Shown here: in pieces, positions 1 through 4,234 of the stretch
How positions within the stretch are numbered: the stretch's first letter is position 1
How the letters are laid out: each line of letters begins with the position of its first letter
Assembly (NCBI GenBank): GCA_016839985.1
Contig: JAEOTG010000343.1
Span: 1 to 6,078 of the forward strand
Direction: 5' to 3'
From: Candidatus Heimdallarchaeota archaeon
Lineage (GTDB): Archaea > Asgardarchaeota > Heimdallarchaeia > Heimdallarchaeales > Heimdallarchaeaceae
DNA: 6,078 nucleotides
Notes under the pieces: generated by a model
Databases searched by the model: none
The model's input: the letters and a program-made list of their open reading frames with translations, nothing else
What the model was told of the DNA's origin: nothing
Translations under genes and position numbers: made by a program

Positions 1-296
1 AACCAATAAAAATCAAAGAATTCTACAAGGAACTAATCAAGAATCCTCCTGAAATTGAATCAAGGTTATTCTCAGAACAAATGCTAAATCATCCACATTT
101 GTTAGTCAAACCTATTGCATACAATTGGGGTATGAATTATGGTTATGAAGCTGGACAAAGAGCTATTCACTTGCATATTCACTTGTTCCCAAGGAGAGAT
201 ATGGGACTAGGTATTGCTACCGCAATGAGGAAACATCTTGTTGAAAAAAATAATAAAGTAATAAAAAGAATGGAAAAAAATAAAAATGTCAATTGA
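1..296 (+). CDS. HIT-family nucleotide hydrolase/transferase, 3' portion
   Basis: The reading frame is open from the left edge (first full codon at 3) to a TGA at 294-296, giving about 97 residues of a protein whose N-terminus lies outside the window. The ATG at 81 is internal and is not the start. The HIT signature is plain: NWGMNYGYEAGQ, then the histidine triad HLHIHLFPRR (His-x-His-x-His), where the middle histidine is the nucleophile in this family. HIT enzymes cleave or transfer the alpha-phosphate of nucleotide conjugates such as Ap4A, ADP-ribose-type or AMP-lysine-like substrates; the substrate here cannot be assigned. The tail after the triad is Lys/Asn-rich (residues 75-97 of the visible part) and probably disordered. 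It converges on the HEPN-like ORF. Family call is firm, function within the family is open. Confidence 0.88.
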   Translation, partial: PIKIKEFYKELIKNPPEIESRLFSEQMLNHPHLLVKPIAYNWGMNYGYEAGQRAIHLHIHLFPRRDMGLGIATAMRKHLVEKNNKVIKRMEKNKNVN

Positions 297-334
297 AAAG
301 AAATGAACCAAAGAAAATTTAACCACGAGTAAAC

Positions 335-360
335 AGAAGATGTTTAGAGATTAATCTTCT
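335..360. terminator. Weak hairpin between convergent genes
   Basis: A 7-bp inverted repeat AGAAGAT (335-341) / ATCTTCT (354-360) with a 12-nt loop sits in the 76-bp gap between the HIT gene and the oppositely oriented HEPN-like ORF. The + strand after it is moderately T-rich. A role in ending the HIT transcript is inference; the stem is AT-rich and could be chance. Confidence 0.3.
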
Positions 361-372
361 TATAAAATTCTT

Positions 373-684
373 CTAATCTTTCTCGATAATCATAGTAAAA
401 AGTTTTTTACACACTGAGTATATTTCTTCACTTTCTTCTTTAGATATTCGAATCCTTCTTTTCACTACTTTGTGTGTTAAATCATTTCTTCTTTTTCTTA
501 GTTTACTTATTCTGCTTTCCAGTTTAGCATCCAATACTTCATTAAGACGCATAATTTTGCATTTTATATTGATTGTCCAATTTGGACTGTCTTTCATCTC
601 ATCTAGAATTCTCTTGTTCAGATTTCCTTTTCCAGTCACATCTAAGTAATCAAACCAAATGTAGTTCAACAATCCCTCTATCAA
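373..684 (-). CDS. Small HEPN-like protein, possibly 5'-truncated
   Basis: About 103 residues, predicted mostly helical and basic in the C-terminal half. Residues 64-69 read RNDLTH, which fits the R-x4-H motif of HEPN domains. It sits after a helix rich in Lys/Arg and the segment SRISKLRKRRNDL, much like the 'LRxIRNxLAH' helix of MltR/DUF4145-like HEPN proteins. HEPN proteins are commonly RNases in toxin-antitoxin, Abi and CRISPR ancillary systems, although some are inactive. There is no ATG before residue 30. The best start is a TTG at 682-684, and the frame is closed by a TGA at 703-705. The preceding residues (WALIEGLLNYIW) look like a continuing helix, so the N-terminus may be lost or the gene may be a remnant. 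It follows the zinc-finger gene on the same strand by 26 bp, so co-transcription is plausible. HEPN assignment is moderate and rests on motif and helical pattern only. Confidence 0.5.
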   Translation of the reverse strand: MIEGLLNYIWFDYLDVTGKGNLNKRILDEMKDSPNWTINIKCKIMRLNEVLDAKLESRISKLRKRRNDLTHKVVKRRIRISKEESEEIYSVCKKLFTMIIEKD

Positions 685-710
685 TGCCCAACCTATACCA
701 ATTCAGTATC

Positions 711-1886
711 TTAACTAAATTCTGTTAATAGTTTCTGATTGTCAAAATCCAATCCCTTTTTCAACATCCTTATTTTCATTACTAAAGCATCTAAAAACTT
801 CTCATTTCTATCAATTTTTCTTTTTTCCAACTCCTTAATTATCTCTTCACTAGCTTTTGCTTCTATCTCTTCTTCCTCATCAAACATCCCCTCTACTTTA
901 CCATACAAACACCAAAACTCCACCTTTTCCGCTACTTTCGGATAAACCTTCAAATCCTTCTCTTTGAATATTGCTTGTGTTAATCTCTTAGCATCTATGA
1001 TTCTTTTCGTATTATTTTCGTAGTATACGACTATTTCAGGTTGAATCCAAGCTTGCTCTTCTAACTCAGGAGTATCTATCTTAGGTTTCCACTTCCAATT
1101 TTCATTAGCTAATAAAACTTCAGCTATCTCTTTACACAGCTCTTCCCATTTGTAAGCAGTAGTGGAAGTAAACCAACAAGCTTCTGCTTGTTTATGTTTG
1201 TACAAATGACTAGGGTCGGCAAAACCTCTTCCACATTCCTTACAGATAAATGGTTTCTCATCAGTATGAACAGCAATAATATGTAACTTAAGATTTCGAG
1301 CATGAGGAAAAGCTGCTTCGCATTCTTCACAGACATGAGGTCGATGGTTTTGATGAACAACTTTGATATGATCATTTAAATGCTGACTTAGCTTGAAAGC
1401 AAAGCCGCATTCTTCACAAACATATTTACGCTCATAAGTATGTATGGATATCATATGCTGTTTTAGATGATCTGGAAGTTTGAAAGCTTTTCCACAAAAT
1501 TCACAAATATGTTTTCTAGTGTTTTTATGAACGCAGTCAATATGACGTTTCAGAGTGTCTTTTCTCTTAAAAGAGGAGTTACAAAATCTACAGTTAAATG
1601 CTTTTTCTTTGAGATGTGCAGAGCGAATATGGCGTTGAAGAGTTCCAGATTGATTGAATTTTCTGTTACAATATTTACATTTGTAAGAACGAAGATTAAG
1701 ATGGACTTCATGTAAATGTCTCCTTAAATGATCTTTCCTAGTAAAGGTTAAATCACATTCTGTACAGTTAAAAATTTCCGTTTTTGTATGAGTACAATTA
1801 ATATGTCGATTTAAAGAATATTTACGTGTGAAAGATTTACCACATATCTCACAAATATGATTATTAATTCTTTTACTCACAGTCAT
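711..1886 (-). CDS. Eight-finger C2H2 protein fused to a PD-(D/E)xK-like nuclease domain
   Basis: 391 residues from the first ATG (1884-1886); a TTG at 1893-1895 is a weaker option. Residues 10-237 hold eight zinc fingers: seven C-x2-C-x12-H-x4-H and a last one with Cys in place of the final His (C215, C218, H231, C237). First cysteines are exactly 29 residues apart, with 5-residue linkers; the last, TDEKP, is one change from the eukaryotic TGEKP linker. Such regular arrays bind DNA in the major groove at about 3 bp per finger. Residues 245-330 follow the PD-(D/E)xK layout: helix YKWEELCKEIAEVLL, strand, QPEIVVYY (P283-E284), IIDAKR (D298-A-K300), then helix YPKVAEKVEFWCLYGK. The tail (331-391) is acidic, then a probable coiled coil. 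The parts together resemble a natural zinc-finger nuclease. The zinc-finger call is near certain; the nuclease call is from motifs. It lies 74 bp after uS11 on the same strand and has no clear Shine-Dalgarno site. Confidence 0.9.
   Translation of the reverse strand: MTVSKRINNHICEICGKSFTRKYSLNRHINCTHTKTEIFNCTECDLTFTRKDHLRRHLHEVHLNLRSYKCKYCNRKFNQSGTLQRHIRSAHLKEKAFNCRFCNSSFKRKDTLKRHIDCVHKNTRKHICEFCGKAFKLPDHLKQHMISIHTYERKYVCEECGFAFKLSQHLNDHIKVVHQNHRPHVCEECEAAFPHARNLKLHIIAVHTDEKPFICKECGRGFADPSHLYKHKQAEACWFTSTTAYKWEELCKEIAEVLLANENWKWKPKIDTPELEEQAWIQPEIVVYYENNTKRIIDAKRLTQAIFKEKDLKVYPKVAEKVEFWCLYGKVEGMFDEEEEIEAKASEEIIKELEKRKIDRNEKFLDALVMKIRMLKKGLDFDNQKLLTEFS
897..1154 (-). other. Predicted PD-(D/E)xK nuclease domain
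   Basis: This part of the zinc-finger gene encodes a helix with candidate acidic residues (E248, E249), then P283-E284, 13 residues, and D298-A-K300. The spacing and the flanking hydrophobic strands (IVVYY and RII) fit the alpha-beta-beta-beta-alpha-beta core of restriction-endonuclease-fold enzymes. E284, D298 and K300 would be the metal-binding and catalytic residues. No family can be named from sequence reading alone. Confidence 0.65.
1176..1859 (-). repeat. Tandem zinc-finger array, 8 units with 87-bp period
   Basis: Eight in-frame units with exact 29-codon spacing between the first cysteines (C12, C41, C70, C99, C128, C157, C186, C215). DNA-contacting helices from -1 to 6 read RKYSLNR, RKDHLRR, QSGTLQR, RKDTLKR, LPDHLKQ, LSQHLND, HARNLKL and DPSHLYK. 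Fingers 1, 2 and 4 share an R-K-x-x-L-x-R helix pattern, which points to expansion by duplication. Confidence 0.93.
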
Positions 1887-1916
1887 ATTATACAATATAA
1901 AATACTCAAATTACAA

Positions 1917-1950
1917 TAAAAACTCAAAGAAAATAGAAAAAATTAAAAAC
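1917..1950 (-). terminator. Oligo-T terminator region after uS11
   Basis: Read on the minus strand, the stretch just after the uS11 stop contains several T runs (TTTTT, TTTTTT, TTTT). Archaeal RNA polymerase stops at such U-rich tracts without needing a hairpin. It would separate the ribosomal operon from the zinc-finger gene at least partly; read-through remains possible. Confidence 0.45.
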
Positions 1951-1960
1951 TCTGAAACCA

Positions 1961-2380
1961 TTACATACGGCGTCCACGGCGCCCACCTTTGCGGCGGCAT
2001 CCGTTATGAGGTAACGGGGTCACATCTTCTAGTCTTAGTATTCTCATTCCTGATCTTTTCAGTGCACGCAATGCTGCTTGTGTTCCTGGTCCTGGAGTAC
2101 GATTTTTATGTCCTCCTGGTGCTCTATAACGCACATACAGATTGAACACTCCTTTACTTTGCGCTTCTTGTGCAGCAGCGTTCGCTGATTTCATAGCAGC
2201 ATAAGGACTGGATTCATTTCTATCAGCTTTAACGAACATTCCTCCGCTTTTACGACTGAAGGTTTCAGCTCCAGAAATATCAGTTATGTGAATAATAGTA
2301 TCGTTGTAACTAGAAAAGATATGAGCTATACCATATTTTCTTTCTTGTTTCTTGACTGGGGGCTTGCTTTCTTCACTCAT
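1961..2380 (-). CDS. rps11: 30S ribosomal protein uS11
   Basis: 139 residues, normal length for archaeal uS11. The sequence is canonical: KYGIAHIFSSYNDTIIHITD near the N-terminus (residues 15-34), SRKSGGMFVKADR, the Ala-rich helix SPYAAMKSANAAAQEA, YVRYRAPGGHKNRTPGPGTQ, and the basic C-terminus HNGCRRKGGRRGRRM. uS11 sits on the platform of the small subunit and contacts 16S rRNA at the mRNA exit side. The ATG start (2378-2380) is supported by an AGGTGAT Shine-Dalgarno site that overlaps the uS4 stop codon. It is the last gene of the uS13-uS4-uS11 operon here. In many archaea rpoD follows; in this window the next gene is the zinc-finger/nuclease gene. Confidence 0.98.
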   Translation of the reverse strand: MSEESKPPVKKQERKYGIAHIFSSYNDTIIHITDISGAETFSRKSGGMFVKADRNESSPYAAMKSANAAAQEAQSKGVFNLYVRYRAPGGHKNRTPGPGTQAALRALKRSGMRILRLEDVTPLPHNGCRRKGGRRGRRM

Positions 2381-2383
2381 ATA

Positions 2384-2390
2384 ATCACCT
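2384..2390 (-). promoter_or_regulatory. Shine-Dalgarno site of uS11
   Basis: AGGTGAT on the minus strand, 3 nt before the uS11 ATG and overlapping the TAG of uS4. It is complementary to the archaeal 16S 3' end (AUCACCUCC) and suggests translational coupling of uS4 and uS11. Confidence 0.8.
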
Positions 2391-3351
2391 ATTTGGATTC
2401 TCCTTTAGTTTTCAAGAATGCTATAGCGTTACTGATGACTTTTTCTGCAGTTGCTTTACCAATACCAGGGACTTGAGATAACTCCTCGGCAGTAATTTTT
2501 GAAATCTTTTCAACAGTATCAAGACCATGATCTTTCAAAACCATAGCTGTTTTGGGACCAATTCCTTCAATGAGAGATAGATCAACTTCTTCAACAACCT
2601 TCTTCTTAGGCTCAGCCTTAGGTTCTGCAGGAGGTTTCTCTTCTTCTATCTTAGGTTTTGGTTTCTCTTCTTTGGGTTTTTCAACCTTCTTCTCTACTTT
2701 AGATTCCTCTTTCTTTTCAACAGGTTTAGGTTTGGGTTCAGGTTCTGCTTTAGGTTTTACAACTGGTTCCTTTACTGGTTCTTCCTTCTTTGGTTTTTCT
2801 TTCTTTGGTTTAACCTCAACTTCTTCAGTAACTGGGGGTGCTAGAGGTCGTGAAGGATGTTTAGAATCTGCAAGAGGGGATCGTGGAGCGTAATTAATTG
2901 ATTCTTCCTCGTTAACTGTGATTAATCTTCCAGGAGATGTTACGATTCCATTATTAATTGCAATATGTCTATGAGCAATAAACTGTCTAGCTTGATAAGG
3001 TGAGGAAGCTAATCCTTTTTTGTGAACGATTGTTTGCAAACGACGATTTAAAACAGTTCTAACTTCTAGCGCAAGAACAGAATCCAGATCTCCTCCTTGA
3101 GAAAGCATACCAAGTCGAATTAATCGAGAAAGTACCTCTTCGTCTCTTTGCTTTCTTACTTCTGGAGTATGAGCTAAAAGTGCTCTTGCTTGCTGTCTTG
3201 CCTTGGAAAGAATCGTTCTAGCTTTCCATAACTCTTTTTTATTTCTTAAACCGTACTCACCAACCAATGGTAACTCTCTTTCTAACCGAGCTTTATCATA
3301 AGGGTGACCTGGTGTAATAATTTTCTTTTTATGTCTTCGAATTCCACCCAT
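2389..3351 (-). CDS. rps4: 30S ribosomal protein uS4 with C-terminal helix-hairpin-helix extension
   Basis: 320 residues, against about 170-200 for usual archaeal uS4. Residues 1-165 are the normal protein: basic start GGIRRHKKKIITPGHPYD, the helical body, and the S4 RNA-binding module at about 102-155 (NRRLQTIVHKKGLASSPYQA, then RQFIAHRHIAINNG). Residues 173-255 are a Lys/Pro/Glu-rich linker, surely disordered. Residues 258-315 form a helix-hairpin-helix pair with hairpins IEGIGPKTA (261-269) and VPGIGKATA (294-302), a fold that binds DNA or RNA backbone. uS4 is a primary 16S rRNA binder that nucleates 30S assembly. The frame is open throughout with similar base use, so this is a real fusion and not an error. 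Halobacterial eL32 is a known precedent for a ribosomal protein carrying such a domain. ATG start with GAGGT site overlapping the uS13 stop. Confidence 0.97.
   Translation of the reverse strand: MGGIRRHKKKIITPGHPYDKARLERELPLVGEYGLRNKKELWKARTILSKARQQARALLAHTPEVRKQRDEEVLSRLIRLGMLSQGGDLDSVLALEVRTVLNRRLQTIVHKKGLASSPYQARQFIAHRHIAINNGIVTSPGRLITVNEEESINYAPRSPLADSKHPSRPLAPPVTEEVEVKPKKEKPKKEEPVKEPVVKPKAEPEPKPKPVEKKEESKVEKKVEKPKEEKPKPKIEEEKPPAEPKAEPKKKVVEEVDLSLIEGIGPKTAMVLKDHGLDTVEKISKITAEELSQVPGIGKATAEKVISNAIAFLKTKGESK
2407..2580 (-). other. Helix-hairpin-helix domain appended to uS4
   Basis: Codes for residues 258-315 of uS4. Two G-I-G hairpins (G263-I-G265 and G296-I-G298) each sit between predicted helices, giving the (HhH)2-like pattern seen in DNA-repair proteins and in the extension of halobacterial eL32. 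It is joined to the ribosomal part by a flexible linker and would extend from the 30S surface near the mRNA entry. Confidence 0.85.
2587..2835 (-). repeat. Lys/Pro/Glu low-complexity linker in uS4
   Basis: About 83 codons dominated by Lys, Pro and Glu with irregular KPK, EPK, KEEKPK and KPEP units, made of short degenerate repeats. The complement gives a Ser/Phe/Gly-rich antisense frame that is only a shadow. Such tracts vary in length between relatives, so length here should be taken as strain-specific. Confidence 0.85.
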
Positions 3352-3356
3352 CTTAA

Positions 3357-3363
3357 CTACCTC
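3357..3363 (-). promoter_or_regulatory. Shine-Dalgarno site of uS4
   Basis: GAGGTAG on the minus strand, ending 5 nt before the uS4 ATG and including the TAG stop of uS13. The overlap of stop and ribosome site points to coupled translation. Confidence 0.7.
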
Positions 3364-3800
3364 TTCTTCTTTTGAACACCAACAGTTGTACCGCTTTTAC
3401 CGTGTGTTCGAGTTTTTTGTCCTCTCACTTTAAGCTTAAATTGATGTCTGATACCTCTCCTACTTCGGATACGGATGTACCTTTCAATATCTTGCTTAGT
3501 CTGTAGAATAAGCTGCGCTTCAGTTATATGCAAATCATCGCCTGTTTGACGATCTTTTCTACGATTAACTAACCACCCAGGTATTTCTGAAGCAACAGGA
3601 TTTGTTATGATTGTTTCAATTTCTTTAATGGTAGTATCGGTAAGGGATCCTATTCTCTCTGATAGAGGAATATCTAGCTTTCTAACAATAGTATGAGCTA
3701 ATCTTCTATTAACACCAGAAATCTTAGAAAGACCAAGAGCAACAGGCAAATGACCTTCTAAATCTGTGGATTTAATCCTAACTAAATGGCGAAATGACAT
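3357..3800 (-). CDS. rps13: 30S ribosomal protein uS13
   Basis: 147 residues from the first ATG (3798-3800), the usual archaeal length. A TTG 33 nt upstream would add 11 residues (MWNQKNEKSEN), but these have no counterpart in the family and that TTG lies inside a hairpin, so I chose the ATG. Recognisable parts: FRHLVRIKSTDLEG at the start, the helix-turn-helix-like GVNRRLAHTIVRKLDI, IPGWLVNRRKDRQTGDDLH (typical of archaeal uS13), and the basic tail RGIRHQFKLKVRGQKTRTHG. uS13 lies in the 30S head and contacts the large subunit and P-site tRNA. It is the first gene of the uS13-uS4-uS11 operon. Its Shine-Dalgarno match is weak (GTGAG at 3804-3808). A TATA-like promoter and a foldable leader precede it. 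Confidence 0.97.
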   Translation of the reverse strand: MSFRHLVRIKSTDLEGHLPVALGLSKISGVNRRLAHTIVRKLDIPLSERIGSLTDTTIKEIETIITNPVASEIPGWLVNRRKDRQTGDDLHITEAQLILQTKQDIERYIRIRSRRGIRHQFKLKVRGQKTRTHGKSGTTVGVQKKKR

Positions 3801-3826
3801 ATTCTCACTTTTTTCATTTTTTTGAT

Positions 3827-3847
3827 TCCACAACCCGAAGTTGTGGA
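3827..3847 (-). promoter_or_regulatory. Perfect 8-bp hairpin in the uS13 leader
   Basis: Minus strand TCCACAAC, loop TTCGG, GTTGTGGA. It ends 26 nt before the uS13 ATG. It has no T tract directly after it on the minus strand, so a terminator is unlikely; a leader structure that affects translation is more likely. Confidence 0.6.
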
Positions 3848-3899
3848 GCTCTGCGTTTCTATTCTGTTTTGAAACGAGGGATTGTTCCCCCTTTGAGCT
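3827..3899 (-). ncRNA. Structured 5' leader of the uS13 operon, candidate cis-regulatory RNA
   Basis: Four complementary blocks nest without conflict on the minus strand. P1 pairs AGCTC (3895-3899) with GAGCT (3847-3851). Inside it are P2, GGGA/TCCC with loop ACAA (3878-3889), and P3, CGTTTC/GAAACG with an 11-nt loop (3854-3876). The 8-bp hairpin (3827-3847) follows directly and could stack on P1. The shape is a three-way junction plus a hairpin. The predicted transcription start falls at about 3896-3898, right at P1. Ribosomal operons are often controlled by a leader that mimics rRNA; uS4 does this for the bacterial alpha operon. That this leader acts so is inference. Confidence 0.4.
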
Positions 3900-3918
3900 T
3901 CGCCATGTGCTTATTATA

Positions 3919-3927
3919 TTTTATAAA
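3919..3927 (-). promoter_or_regulatory. TATA-like box of the uS13 operon
   Basis: TTTATAAAA on the minus strand, followed by more A/T. With the usual 26-27 nt from box centre to start, transcription would begin near 3896-3898, giving a leader of about 95-100 nt before uS13. Confidence 0.6.
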
Positions 3928-3953
3928 CGCACTTTGACTTTAACATGAGTGCG
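3928..3953. promoter_or_regulatory. Inverted repeat beside the uS13 TATA box
   Basis: CGCACT (3928-3933) and AGTGCG (3948-3953), perfect 6-bp arms 14 nt apart. It directly abuts the TATA box on its upstream side, where TFB binds and where archaeal regulators often act. It could be an operator, or a hairpin helping to end the tRNA transcript coming from upstream. The minus strand before it has A/T runs (3954-3967). Confidence 0.35.
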
Positions 3954-4013
3954 AAAAAGATTTTTTTAAACGTTTGCTTCAAAGAGAATTGCTAGAAAGA
4001 AAGTTGATTATAA

Positions 4014-4111
4014 TGGAGCCAGGACGGGGATTCGAACCCCGGAGCCATAATGGCAATGCATTTCAGGTTAAATATTTCCAGTGCATCTCCGTACCGCTTG
4101 GATATCCTGGC
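4014..4111 (-). tRNA. tRNA-Ser(GGA) with a 14-nt intron and encoded CCA
   Basis: Read on the minus strand. The acceptor stem is GCCAGGA/TCCTGGC (7 bp), with a 3-bp D stem TCC/GGA and D loop containing GG. The anticodon stem is ATGCA/TGCAT, the long variable arm is GCCA-TTA-TGGC, and the T arm is CGGGG-TTCGAAT-CCCCG, followed by encoded CCA (4014-4016). The long variable arm and 3-bp D stem make it class II (Ser/Leu). The anticodon loop is 21 nt. Removing 14 nt after position 37 leaves CTGGAAA with anticodon GGA (4077-4079), serine UCC/UCU. Another splice register would leave UGA, also serine, so identity is robust. The discriminator base is U (A on the + strand at 4017), while serine tRNAs usually carry G there. 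It lies between cbf5 and uS13 and points toward uS13. Confidence 0.93.
4062..4075 (-). other. tRNA-Ser intron at canonical position 37/38
   Basis: Intron ATATTTAACCTGAA on the minus strand. A bulge-helix-bulge can form: loop bases 32-35 (CTGG) face CCTG near the intron end, giving three Watson-Crick pairs and one U-U mismatch, with 3-nt bulges (AAA on both sides) at the cut sites. This relaxed motif is what archaeal splicing endonucleases of the broad-specificity types accept. Confidence 0.75.
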
Positions 4112-4140
4112 TTAATATAATTATTAGACGTGTAAATATG

Positions 4141-4150
4141 ATTATAATAA
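4141..4150 (-). promoter_or_regulatory. TATA-like element of tRNA-Ser
   Basis: TTATTATAAT on the minus strand, about 30-39 nt upstream of the tRNA 5' end. The spacing allows a short 5' leader removed by RNase P. The whole region is A/T-rich, so the exact box is uncertain. Confidence 0.4.
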
Positions 4151-4182
4151 AAATATTACCATGATGCTCTTTCTTCGTATTC

Positions 4183-4196
4183 TTCGGCTATCCGAA
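4183..4196. promoter_or_regulatory. Short palindrome upstream of the kinase-like gene
   Basis: TTCGG-CTAT-CCGAA, a perfect 5-bp inverted repeat with a 4-nt loop. It lies 15 nt upstream of the TATA-like box of the + strand gene and between two divergent promoters. It may be an operator for either gene. The rest of the 123-bp intergenic region shows only A/T-rich promoter sequence. Confidence 0.3.
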
Positions 4197-4211
4197 AACC
4201 TTTTCTTTCCC

Positions 4212-4219
4212 TTTTATAA
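4212..4219 (+). promoter_or_regulatory. TATA-like box of the UPF0200-type gene
   Basis: TTTTATAA, centred about 19 nt before the ATG at 4235. This is close, so the transcript should start at or near the ATG and be leaderless, in line with the lack of a Shine-Dalgarno site. Confidence 0.45.
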
Positions 4220-4234
4220 TCTAAATTGAAAGCA

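Noticed and set aside
1124..1715. Frames on both strands overlapping the zinc-finger array.
   Set aside because: They come from the repetitive finger codons and show no domain or ribosome site; the finger frame accounts for the region.
711..1886. Possibility that the zinc-finger gene is eukaryotic contamination or a chimeric assembly.
   Set aside because: The gene is intronless, has the same A/T-rich base use as its neighbours, and continues without a break into archaeal uS11. A read-level check would be needed to exclude it fully.
2552..2893. Long + strand frame rich in Ser, Phe and Gly opposite uS4.
   Set aside because: It is the complement of the Lys/Pro/Glu linker, with no start signals or recognisable domain; a shadow of uS4.
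3801..3833. TTG start extending uS13 by 11 residues.
   Set aside because: The added residues are absent from the family, the TTG is inside a hairpin, and the ATG at 3800 matches the usual N-terminus and length.
3859..3906. A 15-codon ORF (starting MAKLKGGTIPRFK) on the minus strand in the uS13 leader, a possible leader peptide.
   Set aside because: Its ATG lies about 17 nt from the TATA-box centre, probably upstream of the transcript start. It has no ribosome site, and the same bases form the paired leader stems.
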